Part shown: in pieces, positions 49,301-56,473 of the stretch
Position numbering within the stretch: the stretch's first letter is position 1
How the letters are laid out: each line of letters opens with the position of its first letter
Assembly: GCA_030490835.1 (NCBI GenBank)
Contig: CM059971.1
Span: 37,992,012-38,056,011, forward strand
Direction: 5' to 3'
DNA from: Annona cherimola
Lineage: Eukaryota; Streptophyta; Magnoliopsida; Magnoliales; Annonaceae
DNA: 64,000 nucleotides
Program-made: the position numbers and the translations under genes
The notes under the pieces: generated by a model
The model's database searches: none
Seen by the model: the letters and a program-made list of their open reading frames with translations, nothing else
What the model was told of the DNA's origin: nothing

Positions 49301-50474
49301 GAGCGTGTATCTATTTGTCACATTCTCGATGTGGTTCTTGGTTGCTTCATGGTTATTTGCTCCTTTTGTCTTTAACCCTTCTGGATTTGAGTGGCAAAAG
49401 ACAGTGGATGACTGGACAGACTGGAAGAGGTGGATGGGTAATCGTGGGGGAATTGGTATCCAGCCTGACAGAAGTTGGGAATCTTGGTGGGACGGAGAAC
49501 AGGATCATCTGAGGCACACACGCATTTGGGGACGCATACTCGAAATACTGCTATCATTGCGCTTCTTGATTTACCAATACGGAATTGTTTACCATCTTAA
49601 TATTTCTCATCACAGCAAGAGCTTGCTGGTACTTTTTTATATATATATTTTATCAGAAATATCTGACTTTGCTTTTTTTTTTTTTTTTTCTTTTTCTAAA
49701 CTCTGATCCCCTAGTACTTCTCTTTTTCTTTCTTCCCTTTATTTTTTGTTTAGGTCTATGGACTATCTTGGTTGGTTATGGCAACAGTTTTAGTGGTGTT
49801 AAAGGTTGGTGCTTTTAATATATAATCATTCTGTTGTCTTTGTTGGGCGGCTTTGATCTGCTAGTCTGATATGTCTGTCTCTCACCTTGGTTTCAGATGG
49901 TATCAATGGGGAGACGGAGATTCGGCACTGATTTCCAGCTAATGTTTAGAATTCTGAAAGGGCTTCTCTTTCTTGGTTTCGTATCTGTGACTACTGTCTT
50001 ATTCGTTGCCTGCGGCCTCACTTTGACAGATGTACTGGCGGGCATACTTGCCTTCATGCCTACAGGGTGGGCTTTTATTCTTGTAAGAACACAAATTCTT
50101 TTACTTATTTATTTATTTATGTTATTATATCTCTAACTTGCATAACCACTGCAAACATACCATTTTTACCAGTCAACTGGTTGCTGACTTTGTTTTCTTT
50201 GTTTGTATTCTCTGCCCGCCACCTTTTTCCCAAGATCGGGCAAGCATGCAGACCTGTTGTCAGACATATTGGATTCTGGGATTCAATCAAGGAGCTAGCA
50301 AGGGCATATGAGTATGTGATGGGGATCTTAATTTTCATGCCTATCGTCGTATTGTCCTGGTTCCCCTTTGTTTCCGAGTTTCAGACAAGGTTGCTTTTCA
50401 ATCAAGCCTTCAGCAGGGGCCTTCAGATCTCCAGGATTCTTGCTGGGAAGAAAGATGGATCGGCACCCCATTGA
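2888..50474 (+). CDS. CALS7: Callose synthase 7-like (1,3-beta-glucan synthase, GT48), 40 exons, 5' partial
   Basis: Plasma-membrane enzyme that polymerises UDP-glucose into callose. CALS7/GSL7 of Arabidopsis makes callose on phloem sieve plates (established knowledge); that role is inferred here from sequence likeness. The 40 exons listed in the entries below join in one frame to 5445 nt (1814 residues plus stop), against about 1958 residues in Arabidopsis CALS7, so some 100-140 N-terminal residues lie left of the window. Seen in order: end of the Vta1-like N-terminal part, FKS1_dom1 ([19 protein letters not shown]), a first transmembrane cluster, the large cytosolic glucan-synthase region ([24 protein letters not shown] in KYRGTGRG fits the RXTG UDP-glucose motif), and a C-terminal transmembrane cluster. 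No stop or frameshift was found. CALS7 rather than CALS1-5 is chosen from [28 protein letters not shown] and the C-terminal half in general; a close paralogue (CALS6) cannot be wholly excluded. Confidence 0.93.
5665..6964 (+). mobile_element. Short LTR element (TRIM-like or internally deleted gypsy)
   Basis: Two direct LTRs, about 5665-5985 and 6476-6964, share TAAATTAGGGTTTAGATTG near the start and pyrimidine-rich ends closing ATATCA/ACATCA. TTGGTATTAGAGC at 5987 is the primer-binding site. The internal part is only about 490 bp, without gag or pol, and ends in CTCAAGGACGAATTTTTC and a purine tract GGGAGAA. Flanks are GTGGG (5660-5664) and ATGGG (6965-6969), a 5-bp TSD with one mismatch. The second LTR is longer because it holds a LINE scrap at about 6556-6735. 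It is related to the element at 29420-33352, which shares the PBS-proximal sequence and LTR end. Confidence 0.75.
6556..6735 (+). pseudogene. Internal fragment of RTE-LINE reverse transcriptase inside the 3' LTR
   Basis: Encodes [35 protein letters not shown] and [10 protein letters not shown]. It is nearly the same as 11403-11580 in the LINE of intron 8 ([18 protein letters not shown]). Neither LINE end is present. It replaces about 40 bp of LTR seen in the partner LTR. Confidence 0.8.
8521..9005 (+). repeat. Tandem repeat, 3 copies of 164 bp, in intron 7
   Basis: Units start at 8521, 8685 and 8849 with TCTTTAATTTCACGG / TCTTCAATTTCATGG / TCTTTAATTTCATGG, and each holds GACTTGTTACAGAA followed by GGTCAT. 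The third unit degrades at its end. The array ends 330 bp before exon 8. It has no coding meaning; the open frames through it are shadows. Confidence 0.85.
9335..9469 (+). CDS. CALS7: CALS7-like exon 8
   Basis: This 135-nt phase-0 exon encodes [14 protein letters not shown]...[24 protein letters not shown] sequence, continuing FKS1_dom1 directly from YIFHH of exon 7. It sits alone between intron 7 (4341-9334) and intron 8 (9470-20586), both filled with transposons. Acceptor is AACAAG, donor is GTAGAA. The ATG at 9335 is an internal methionine, not a start. Confidence 0.92.
9955..12480 (+). pseudogene. RTE LINE ORF (endonuclease + reverse transcriptase), inactivated
   Basis: Read across stops and shifts: endonuclease [142 protein letters not shown]. 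The FADD catalytic block is damaged: the usual MLFA before DDIVL is missing. Many in-frame stops show long decay. The last part of the ORF continues after the LTR at 18941. Confidence 0.88.
13584..13600 (+). repeat. Homopolymer of 17 G
   Basis: A run of G in the solo LTR. Length is doubtful in any assembly; a similar 12-base G run is at 52646-52657 in the L1. Confidence 0.9.
14745..15656. mobile_element. hAT-like non-autonomous element, nested in the solo LTR
   Basis: Terminal inverted repeats TAGGGGTGTAAAT / ATTTACACCCCTA and a perfect 8-bp TSD CCTGTGGC (14737-14744, 15657-15664) define it exactly, 912 bp. The subterminal parts are rich in GGGTTGGGT/AACCCAACC motifs (for example GGGTCGGGTCGGGTTG). 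No transposase coding was seen, so it needs an outside transposase. Confidence 0.93.
18941..19235 (+). pseudogene. 3' end of the same RTE LINE ORF and tail
   Basis: Continues the reading from 12480 after the LTR and its [53 protein letters not shown] and [11 protein letters not shown], the usual RTE C-terminus. The two halves join exactly at GAAAT, which shows that the LTR inserted into a complete LINE. Confidence 0.88.
20041..20320. mobile_element. Tourist-like MITE (PIF/Harbinger type)
   Basis: TIRs GGGTGTGTTTGG / CCAAACACACCC, TSD TTA (20038-20040, 20321-20323), 280 bp. It lies in intron 8 only 270 bp before exon 9. Related copies occur at 24279-24841 and 40211-40996. Confidence 0.88.
20587..20834 (+). 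CDS. CALS7: CALS7-like exons 9-10
   Basis: Exons 20587-20663 (77 nt) and 20747-20834 (88 nt), joined through a split TGG codon. They encode [20 protein letters not shown] then [20 protein letters not shown], the strongly conserved [12 protein letters not shown] block of plant callose synthases. Donors are GTATGT and GTTTTA. The acceptor of exon 9 (GCGAAAG) lacks a good pyrimidine tract directly before it, although a T-rich stretch lies just upstream. Confidence 0.92.
21380..22060. other. Intron 10 stretch with short minus-strand open frames, not recognised
   Basis: Minus-strand open frames at 21395-21598 and 21790-22017 read somewhat protein-like, but I recognise no family and they do not join. 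They may be an old coding fragment of a repeat. Confidence 0.3.
22204..23060. repeat. Three diverged direct copies of about 340 bp in intron 10
   Basis: Copies start near 22204, 22543 and 22887 with GTGATCTTAGG / GTGATCCTCGG / GTGATCGTAGA, each followed by TACGGGTCC-like and GTTTAACTTGGGACC-like text at the same spacing. The third copy is cut short. Origin is unknown; it may be part of a retroelement LTR. Confidence 0.65.
23523..25209. mobile_element. hAT-like non-autonomous element with nested MITEs (intron 10)
   Basis: Ends TAGGGGTGCAAGTGGGTT and AACCCACTTGGACCCCTA match as inverted repeats with one mismatch in 18. Flanking 8-mers AAGGGAAT (23515-23522) and AAGGGAAG (25210-25217) fit a hAT TSD with one change. 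1687 bp. It shares TIR core and AACCCAACC-rich ends with the 14745-15656 element, so the same family. No transposase was seen. Contains (TTA)n at about 23825 and Tourist copies at 24279-24841. Confidence 0.85.
24279..24841. mobile_element. Tourist-like MITE pair, one inside another in opposite direction
   Basis: Inner copy 24507-24797 starts GGGTGTGTTTGTTTGG and ends CCAACACACCC. Outer copy begins GGGTGTGTTTGGTAAGTG at 24279, runs in the opposite direction, is cut at 24506, and its last 40 bp follow the inner copy. TSDs are not clean. Both belong to the family at 20041-20320. Confidence 0.7.
25210..27283. other. Rest of intron 10, nothing assigned
   Basis: About 2 kb between the hAT element and exon 11. 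Short direct duplications occur (for example GATTGAACAGGTGAT twice near 26125 and 26160; CACTATAAAAAAAATATAAA-type text near 25805 and 25838). No coding family was recognised. Confidence 0.5.
27284..28667 (+). CDS. CALS7: CALS7-like exons 11-15 (first transmembrane cluster)
   Basis: Exons 27284-27406, 27483-27600, 27986-28317, 28469-28521 and 28607-28667. They encode about residues 362-590 of the visible protein: [20 protein letters not shown], then hydrophobic helices ([55 protein letters not shown]) and [15 protein letters not shown]. Exon 13 ends TGGTGGGCCCAG and is followed by GCAAGG, so intron 13 (28318-28468) is GC-AG. The reading frame and the [12 protein letters not shown] junction of the family fix this site. 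A small intronic MITE-like stretch lies between exons 12 and 13. Confidence 0.93.
27738..27925. mobile_element. Possible small MITE in intron 12
   Basis: Starts GGGCTTATTTGGTTCTATCA and soon has TTGGAATGGGATGAGATTC, resembling the end of the 41702-41884 MITE (TTGGGATGAGATTTCC in reverse). The right end holds ATCTAATTCCATTAG. Terminal duplications are not clear, so the limits are approximate. Confidence 0.4.
29420..31240 (-). repeat. Multiplied LTR end: tandem copies of about 210-235 bp
   Basis: The text GATGTAGGA...AATAAGATAGAAGAAAG...GGATCCTCTCAAG...ATGAGAGAATTA...ATCAAAAATAAG recurs from about 29420, 29930, 30156, 30389, 30600 and 30826. A single copy occurs in the other LTR at 32948. The stretch 29218-29425 is also repeated at 29715-29925, so the first spacing is about 500 bp, and an 80-bp piece is doubled at 29525/29613. 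Only the LTR's inner end is multiplied; the outer part (30990-31240) is single. Confidence 0.8.
31330..32095 (-). pseudogene. Gypsy integrase remnant
   Basis: Minus strand: [40 protein letters not shown] (family HPQTDGQTEVVNR), then across stops and shifts [51 protein letters not shown] and FKPPQVLA. This is the end of the integrase core and its C-terminal domain of plant Ty3/gypsy pol. The catalytic DDE region upstream is gone. Confidence 0.8.
33353..35371. other. Rest of intron 15, nothing assigned except a short CT run
   Basis: AT-rich, with a CTCTCTCTCTCTCTCTCG run near 35143. A pseudo-exon-like stretch near 34820 is discussed under findings. Confidence 0.5.
35372..37754 (+). CDS. CALS7: CALS7-like exons 16-26 (end of first TM cluster, cytosolic loop)
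   Basis: Exons 35372-35453, 35536-35585, 35679-35765, 35965-36069, 36296-36387, 36474-36555, 36665-36828, 36997-37120, 37228-37328, 37413-37524 and 37603-37754. Landmarks: [143 protein letters not shown]. The exon 24 donor must be GTAAGAG at 37329 and not GTGTAA two bases earlier: only then does exon 25 read ILERT without a stop. The segment LLLTTKESA has Thr where relatives I know have Val (LTVKES). Confidence 0.92.
38926..39417 (+). CDS. CALS7: CALS7-like exons 27-29 (start of glucan synthase catalytic region)
   Basis: Exons 38926-39035, 39143-39259 and 39349-39417. They encode [50 protein letters not shown] and [20 protein letters not shown], all highly conserved in GT48 enzymes. Exon 28 contains an internal GTAAGT (in GATGCTGTAAGTCAG, near 39212), a perfect plant donor that must be ignored to keep [12 protein letters not shown]. 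Exon 28 is followed by GTTATG, a weak donor. Confidence 0.92.
39537..39844. mobile_element. Tourist-like MITE with a visible empty site
   Basis: Starts GGGAGTTTGGTAAAC, ends TTACCAAATCACACC, with TTT on both sides (39534-39536, 39845-39847), 308 bp. The host sequence around it is duplicated at about 39933-40020 without the element: GAAATTTTAAGTTGGCATCA there equals the two flanks joined. That confirms both ends. Confidence 0.85.
40211..40996. mobile_element. Two adjoining Tourist-like MITEs
   Basis: First copy begins GGGTGTGTTTAGGAAATG at 40211 and runs to about 40730 with a SINE inside. The second begins GGGATGTGTTTGGAAATG at 40731 and ends ACCAAACACACCT at 40996. Internal text such as AAAGTTAAAATAGATA and AGTTGTATAGGAA is shared with the copies in introns 8 and 10. 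The first copy seems to have lost its right TIR where the second begins. Confidence 0.75.
40412..40661 (-). mobile_element. tRNA-derived SINE inserted in a MITE
   Basis: Minus strand: GTGGTAAGTTGGGCAG (A-box-like) then GCTTCGAATCCCACC (B box), a unique body and an A-rich tail (AACCAAAAAAAA). Near-perfect repeats GTGAAAAAATAAATTTT (40399-40415) and GTGAAAAAAGAATTTT (40662-40677) are the target-site duplication. The MITE sequence resumes directly after. It differs from the SINE at 5568-7103. Confidence 0.8.
41117..41526. mobile_element. Foldback MULE-like MITE
   Basis: Perfect 10-bp direct repeats GTTATTTTAG (41107-41116, 41527-41536) flank a 410-bp unit whose arms of about 150 bp are inverted copies (GTGATTATATACAC at left, GTGTATATAATCAT at right; TTTCCTAATTGTATTTAAT against ATTAAATACAATTAGGAAA). 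Long arms and a 9-10 bp TSD suit Mutator-type elements. Confidence 0.82.
41702..41884. mobile_element. Small MITE (183 bp)
   Basis: GGACCTGTTCTGAATGATCC at left and GGATCATTCCAAACAAGCA at right are imperfect inverted repeats, with CTA on both sides (41699-41701, 41885-41887). A 3-bp TSD points to PIF/Harbinger type, but the TSD is short and weak evidence. Confidence 0.65.
42066..42444 (+). CDS. CALS7: CALS7-like exons 30-31
   Basis: Exons 42066-42237 and 42333-42444. They encode [40 protein letters not shown] and [16 protein letters not shown], ending VKGGEKLDE. The variable acidic stretch before this block is shorter than in Arabidopsis CALS7 (roughly [16 protein letters not shown] here). 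Flanking introns 29 (39418-42065) and 31 (42445-44782) are long and carry repeats. Confidence 0.92.
42478..43735. repeat. Direct duplication within intron 31
   Basis: Text of 42478-43010 recurs, diverged, at about 43118-43735: AACCTTCAAATAATTG / AACTTTCAAATAATTG, GAATCTGAGTATAACTGG / GAATCTGAATATAACTGG, CACCAATAATTTA twice and CCTGATATCA twice, in the same order. No family was recognised. Confidence 0.7.
44783..46511 (+). CDS. CALS7: CALS7-like exons 32-36 (catalytic core)
   Basis: Exons 44783-44905, 44986-45104, 45453-45536, 46093-46205 and 46282-46511. They encode the most conserved part of the enzyme: [130 protein letters not shown] and the start of the second membrane region ([13 protein letters not shown]). 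All splice junctions are GT-AG and keep frame. Confidence 0.94.
46512..48830. other. Intron 36, nothing assigned
   Basis: 2.3 kb intron between the core exons and the C-terminal exons. It holds several T- or A-runs (46690, 47588, 47860) and no coding or terminal-repeat signal that I could support. Confidence 0.5.
48831..50474 (+). CDS. CALS7: CALS7-like exons 37-40 (C-terminal membrane domain)
   Basis: Exons 48831-49628 (798 nt, the longest), 49754-49804, 49897-50082 and 50235-50474 with stop TGA at 50472-50474. Exon 37 must start at GTCACTGTACTG: the open frame runs further upstream but joins FYFSSM to [12 protein letters not shown] at the family's intron. Landmarks: [109 protein letters not shown] and the end [20 protein letters not shown]. 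Multiple hydrophobic helices are visible. The tail after AGKKD is only GSAPH, shorter than in Arabidopsis. Confidence 0.95.
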
Positions 50475-50748
50475 CATTTTATTAAAGCAAATCCTCCGTG
50501 CTTCCATACCAATGATTATTTCATTCAATTCTTGGATTATATTATTAGATTCCCTGTGATATGCTGTCCAAATGCTTTTTGCCTTTATTTATAATTAAAA
50601 GTGCTTATGCTACTAGAAAACAGGGAGATTTCTACAGAAATGATTCTTCCATGCAGTCTCTGCTGTTGTGTGCTTTGTGTAGAGTTGAAACTGGAAGATT
50701 CAGACTTGGGTGTGAATTTGCATGCACCGTTGAATTGAATTGAGTTGC

Positions 50749-50754
50749 AATAAA
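50749..50754 (+). terminator. Candidate polyadenylation signal for the CALS7-like gene
   Basis: AATAAA about 275 nt after the stop codon at 50474 is the first canonical signal I see downstream. The use of this site is inferred; cDNA 3' ends would settle it. Confidence 0.4.
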
Positions 50755-51560
50755 AATTCTAGTAGTTGGAGATAATCAAAATCCCTTGTTAAACAAGGCA
50801 TAATTAACCTGTTTTATAAGTTAGCTATATGACAACCAGGTGTTATTTCAATTGAGGTTTATCAAGAATCAAAAGGGGGGAAGTTTTGAATATATGTTTG
50901 ATATTAATGCTAAATTTACACGATTTTGATGATTAACAAAGTCATTCGGGATAAAAGTTGTGAATCTAAAGAGTTTGGTACCAAATGTGAAGAAAACTTT
51001 TTATACAAGTATCAAATATTAAGTTAAAAAGAAAATACAATTATGTCGATGAAGTATTCAAGGTCTCCAAATGAGATATAAGAAGTCGAGAATGTCATAT
51101 TGTCATTAAGTTTGCAAAGTCTCAAGTTCAACTTTTGCAATTAAGAAGTTAAGCCGTACTTCAAGTCGACTTTAGTGATGACTAAGTAAAATCGCAAGCT
51201 AAATCCACTTCACAGTGGCTTTGTGGCATCTTCAGTGGTGTAGAATGTGTTTTTGTATTATGTGGAATTTATTTTTTAAATAATTAAAATAAATTAAATA
51301 TAATTATTATGTCATGCTAACATCTTTGGTTTAAAATAGTTCGAACTAAAGGTTGAACCGGTAGTACCTGAACCAGATATAAAATGGTTCTAACTCACAG
51401 TTGGGTTTTTAAATCGTTGATCTACTTCACTCTGCCTTCAGCAGCTCGCCCTTAGTGAAAGTGAGGGAGAAGAATGACGTCTGCACTAGGTGGACCCACT
51501 ATCTCAAGACTTACCGAATGGAGTGGTTAACCTGTCAAGATATAATGGGTTGCATTGAGC

Positions 51561-51917
51561 CTCAATGCTCTTGGGTGTATACATCTTTTTTTTTTTTTTT
51601 AAATTTTTTAATGAACTTGTTAATCTAAGTGTATTTAATATATGTATCAATTTTTACCATTTTTGGAGGTTTTTAGATATGTATTTCGGATTTTTAAAAA
51701 TCAGTGGCATTTTAGTAATTTATTTTAGTAATTTAAAATTACTAAAATGCCACTGATCTTTAAAAATCCGAAATAAATATCTAAAAATCTCTAAAAATGG
51801 CAAAAATTGATATACATGTTAAATACAATTAGATTAACATTTGTGTAGAAAAATTTTGAAAAAAAATAAATTTTTTTTTTTAAAAAATACACCCGAGAGT
51901 ATTAAGGCTCAATGCTC
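51561..51917. mobile_element. Foldback MITE with nearly perfect long arms
   Basis: Arms run outward from a centre near 51735: ATCAGTGGCATTTTAGTAAT at left against ATTACTAAAATGCCACTGAT at right, then GGATTTTTAAA / TTTAAAAATCC and ATCAATTTTTACCATTTTT / AAAATGGCAAAAATTGAT. The outer ends hold GGGTGTAT / ATACACCC. CTCAATGCTC occurs at both limits (51561-51570, 51908-51917) and may be the TSD or part of the TIR. Single-stranded, it would form one long hairpin. The outer text TTAATCTAAGTGTATTTAAT recurs in diverged form at about 63520. Confidence 0.75.
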
Positions 51918-54900
51918 CCAGGTGTACCTGATCAACACCCAGATAGGTTCTAATATATTTCTTTTAATAGATGTGCGTTGATAGTAAGCTAATTTTGACA
52001 TCTTTGAAGTTACTTAAATTTTTACAAAAAGCCTATTTTAGAAATTTTGCTGAAAGAGGAATAATTATTATGATTGCAACAACATCTATTAATGAGGAAA
52101 TACACTCTGATCACTGCACCTTTTTATATGGGCTAATGCCCGGTCCAAGCCTAGCATAAGAAGCAACTCAATGCAAGAAGATCAACCCACGTAGGCCCAA
52201 TGATGGTGTGACAAGGCCACCCACTACATTTTATTATAATTAATCATTTCAACTCTCATTTGTATGATCAGATACTCAATTTTTATGTTTTTGATATTTC
52301 TAGATCAATGGAATGGTTGGATTTTACATTTGATGCCTAATTTTAAAGTAATTAACTTAAATAATTATTTTACATCATTTAATTAAGTTTTAATTGTGTC
52401 ATCATCTAATTTCAAATAATTTTTTAACTTGCTAGTCATGTTGAAACTAACTTATTATTTTATAGGTAGGCTAAATCAAGTTGGACACTAAACATTAGAT
52501 TGCACAAGGATTTTTTTTTTTTTTTTTGATGAGAAGGAAGCACCCTATCCCCGCTCCCTAGCGATTTGGAAGGGATATTGGATAGGATGATCCGAGCAAT
52601 TCATTGCCAAAAAATTATCGATACAGATTTTTTCGTGCATAACATGGGGGGGGGGGGTTGTCCCACCACACCTGTTGATCCAAAACAGAAACTAAAACAA
52701 AATCAACCAAAGCATGTGCGACAGTATTCCCTTGCCTAAGAACATGGTGCACGGAGACGATATTTGAAGATTGGAGGATAGCCTTGATCTCATCGATCAC
52801 CAAACCAGCTGGGGAGGAGATGAGGCCCTCCATAGATAGGAAATGGACTAGGATGAGGGAATCTGATTTGATTTGGAATTTTGCAAGGTTGAGCTCGAGA
52901 CCCCATTTGACTCCAAAGAGACAAGCATGTGCCTCCAGGAGAAGAGGCTCCATTGAGCCGCATTATTGCCAACCTTTAGTAGCGATGAAGGAGCCCCTGG
53001 AATCCTGGATAACCGCCGCAAAGCCCATTGACGAAGTCCGATCAATAATACGGGCATCAACATTCATTTTGAGAGATGGTTTGGCCCATATGGGGACAAG
53101 TGGTCGATCAACCGCGCCCTCGAGGATGAGAGGGGCAGCCCTGCGGTGTTGCTCCATATATTCCTTGCACCAATCAAAGGTTTTGGAGAAGTCCGGTTGG
53201 GTCCCTTCAGCCCTTAGTGTATTTCGCAAGAACCAAATCCTCCAACAACAGAGGATGAAGAAAGCAAGGTCGTTTGGCCTATGGCGCGATGCTAAGAAAG
53301 TGATAATCTCCCGAACAGTGGCAAGCGGAGAGGAATGTCTTGTGGCCCTCAAACAAATCCCCTTGGTAAAATCACATTCTGAGAATAAATGGTTGGTATC
53401 CTCAAGACCCGATCTATAGAAGAGGCACACGGGATCGACATCAATGCCCCTGTACCGCAGGTTCAGAAACGTCGGGAGTCCATCTATAAACAGTCTCCAG
53501 CCGAAAATGATGATTTTGGAAGGGAGCTTTGTTCGCTAGATTGCCTTATAGACGGAGGATTGGGGGGAGCAGCCAAATCCCGAGCGGAGCACCCTGTAAG
53601 CGGACTTAACAGTGTAGGCGCCGTGAGGCTCATACCTCCAGAACCTTAGATCCTCTTGTGCAGAAATCGGTAGGGGAATTTGACTGATCGCTCGCCACCC
53701 AATGTCTCCTGCAACCGCCACAATGTGCTCCTTTATCCATGACCGAGAGGCCTCGTTGATGAAGTGGCTCACTTTGACGTTGTCCGGGATTGATAATGGA
53801 AGGGGCCCCGCCTTGGTGACCATAGTGTCCAACCACGAATCCTTAAAAAATTGCACCCGCTTCCCGTTGCCAATCCGCCACATGCATCCAAAATGAATCG
53901 CATCTCTAGCCTTCAGGATGCTCCTCCATGTGAATGAATCCGAGAGTTTTGCATGACAGCTCCAAATATCCTCATTCGGAAAATATCTTACTTTGAGTAC
54001 CTCATAGCACAGTGAGTTGGTAGGAGTATTAAGCCGCCATACCTGCTTCGCGAGAAGAGCATAATTGAATGTGTTTAGGTCTCGAAAGCCCAGCCCGCCT
54101 AAGAACTTAGTCTTGCACATATCCTTCCACGCCACTCAGCTCATCTTGCGCTTACCTCCATTTCGCCCCACCATAACCTGCTTAGCATTCCATTAAGATC
54201 CGAAGAGAAAGATTTCGGTAGGAGAAAGATGTTCATCGTATATGTCGGGATCGCTTGTGCAACCGCCTTAATGAGAATCTCTTTACCGCCCCAGGAGAGC
54301 AACCTACCCTTCTATCCTTGAACTTTCCTCCACACCCGCTCCTTCAAGCCCTTAAACATCATCTACTTAGACCGCCCCAACCAAGCAGGTAGTCCCAAAT
54401 AGTTCTGAATTTTGTGGCCTGTGGATCCCAATAAAGAATTTATATGCTCCCGAGAAGCCAAGTCGGTGTTGGAGCTGAAGAAAATAGCTATCTTGTCCAC
54501 ATTGACAACCTGCCCAGAAGACTCCGAGTATTGGCGGATGATAGCCAAGAAGTTTGTGACGTCCAAAGAAGAAGCCCGCAGAAAAATAATGGCATCGTTC
54601 GCGAACAGTAAATGAGTGAGTATAGGCCCCCGAGGATTGATTTTGATCCCATGAATGCAAGAGCGGGCAACTGCATTGGTGATGAGAGCAGAGAGCCCTT
54701 TAACACACAAAATAAATAGATAAGGGGATAGCGGATCCCCTTGCCGCAAGTCTCTCTGAGGTTGGAAATACCTTGATTTAAAACCAATGACATTCACCCG
54801 GTACTTCATAGAGGAGACACAACATAAGATCCAATTAATCCATTGCGGGCAGAAATTCATTGCTTCCATTATCTGATGGAGGAATACCTACTCGACCCTA

Positions 54901-56473
54901 TCATATGCCTTGGACATGTCCAACTTTATTGCCATTTCCTTTCTTTTCCGACCTTGCCTTCTGCGAAGATAATGGATGGCTTCATAGGCAACCAGCATAT
55001 TATCAGTGATAAGCCAACTCGGGACGAAAGCGCTTTGGTGCTCACTGATGACCTCATGAAGGCACCGCTTGAGCCTGTTTGCCAGAACCTTTGCCAAAAT
55101 CTTGTATGCCACATTACAAAAACTGATGGGGCGAAATTGAGACAACTCATGAGCACCAACCTTCTTGGGGATCAAAATTAGTGTAATGGAGTTGACAGAT
55201 CGAAGTTGGGTAGCCTGCACTGTGGGATTTGTCTCCTCCATGAACATTTTGCACCAACGAAAAACCTCCTGACCCACCGTATTCCAATGTTTCTGGAAAA
55301 AGCCAGCGGACATCCCGTCCGGACTAGGAGCCTTTGTAGGACTCATTTCTTTCACTGCATTTGCCACTTCCGCAAAAGTCAAAGGTTTTGTGAGATTGTG
55401 CCTTTGTTGGTTGGATATTCTTTGGGAGATCAGACTTTGAACCCAGGAAGCGTCCGAGGGTGCCGAGGAAGAGAATACCCTCTGAAAATGTTCCATTGTT
55501 AAATCTAGCAGACGGTCTTGATCATGCACCCATTGCCCATTTTGGTCTCGAAGAGCTTCAATGAAATTGGACCTTCTTCGGTTAGAGGTCATACGACGGA
55601 AGAATCCCGTGTTTTTGTCACCTGCATGAAGCCAATGAGTTTTTGCACGCTGTCGCCATAATTGTTCCTCATCATGAAGTAAGAGATTAATTCTGAATTT
55701 TGTCCGCTGAATAGCTTCATCTCTTTGGTCAGTGGGGTTCTGGGTCATGAGGGAATCAAGTTCCATTTGAATCCTGTCAATTTCTTGCAGTAAATTTCCT
55801 CTCTTCGACCTGTTCCACCTGGATAACGCTTTACTGCATTCCTTTATCTTCCACCCAAGTAGATCAGAAGGGGCCAAAACATTTGTAGGTGCAGAGCCCC
55901 ATATTCGGTTTACAATGCCATGTGTTGTCTTGTCTCTTGCCCAGAAAAGTTCATATCGAAATTCCCTAAGGGGTCTTCGCCTGCTCCTCCTCGAGTCCAA
56001 GACTATCAGAATTGGGCAATGGTCCGATGTGGCAACAGATAGGTGGATGAGTTTGGCCAGAGGATAGGATGATGTCCAGTTTGGCGTCGCTAGTCCCCTG
56101 TCCAACTTGGCTTCCACCCAATGAGGTCCCCTTCTGTTGTTTCTCCAGGTCATAGGTTGTCCAACAAATCCTAAATCCATTAAGTTACAGCTGTCCACAG
56201 TATCACAGAAAAGATCCATCTGAGCCTGGGAGCGCGTCCTCTAACTAAATTATTCAGTGGGTCCCATAACCTCGTTGAAATCCCCCATCACTAGCCATGA
56301 GAGCTTAGCCCACCTTTAAGTTGCTCCAAAATATGCCAACTTTGATACCTCTTGTGTGCATCCGGATGACCGTAAAAGCCAGTGAAAAGCCATCCCAAAA
56401 GTTTCACATGAATGTGGTGAGCGGAGAAGCTAAGTATATTTGCAGGTTGAGCTTTATTCCATAGGAGAGTTAG

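Larger units (their letters stand above)
50475..52497. other. 3' UTR and intergenic region after the callose synthase gene
   Basis: Apart from the candidate poly(A) signal near 50750 and the foldback element near 51561-51917, no gene is seen. AT-rich. Confidence 0.6.

Noticed and set aside
52784..53649. Long plus-strand open frames opposite the L1
   Set aside because: They are antisense shadows of the RNase H and zf-RVT parts of L1 ORF2.
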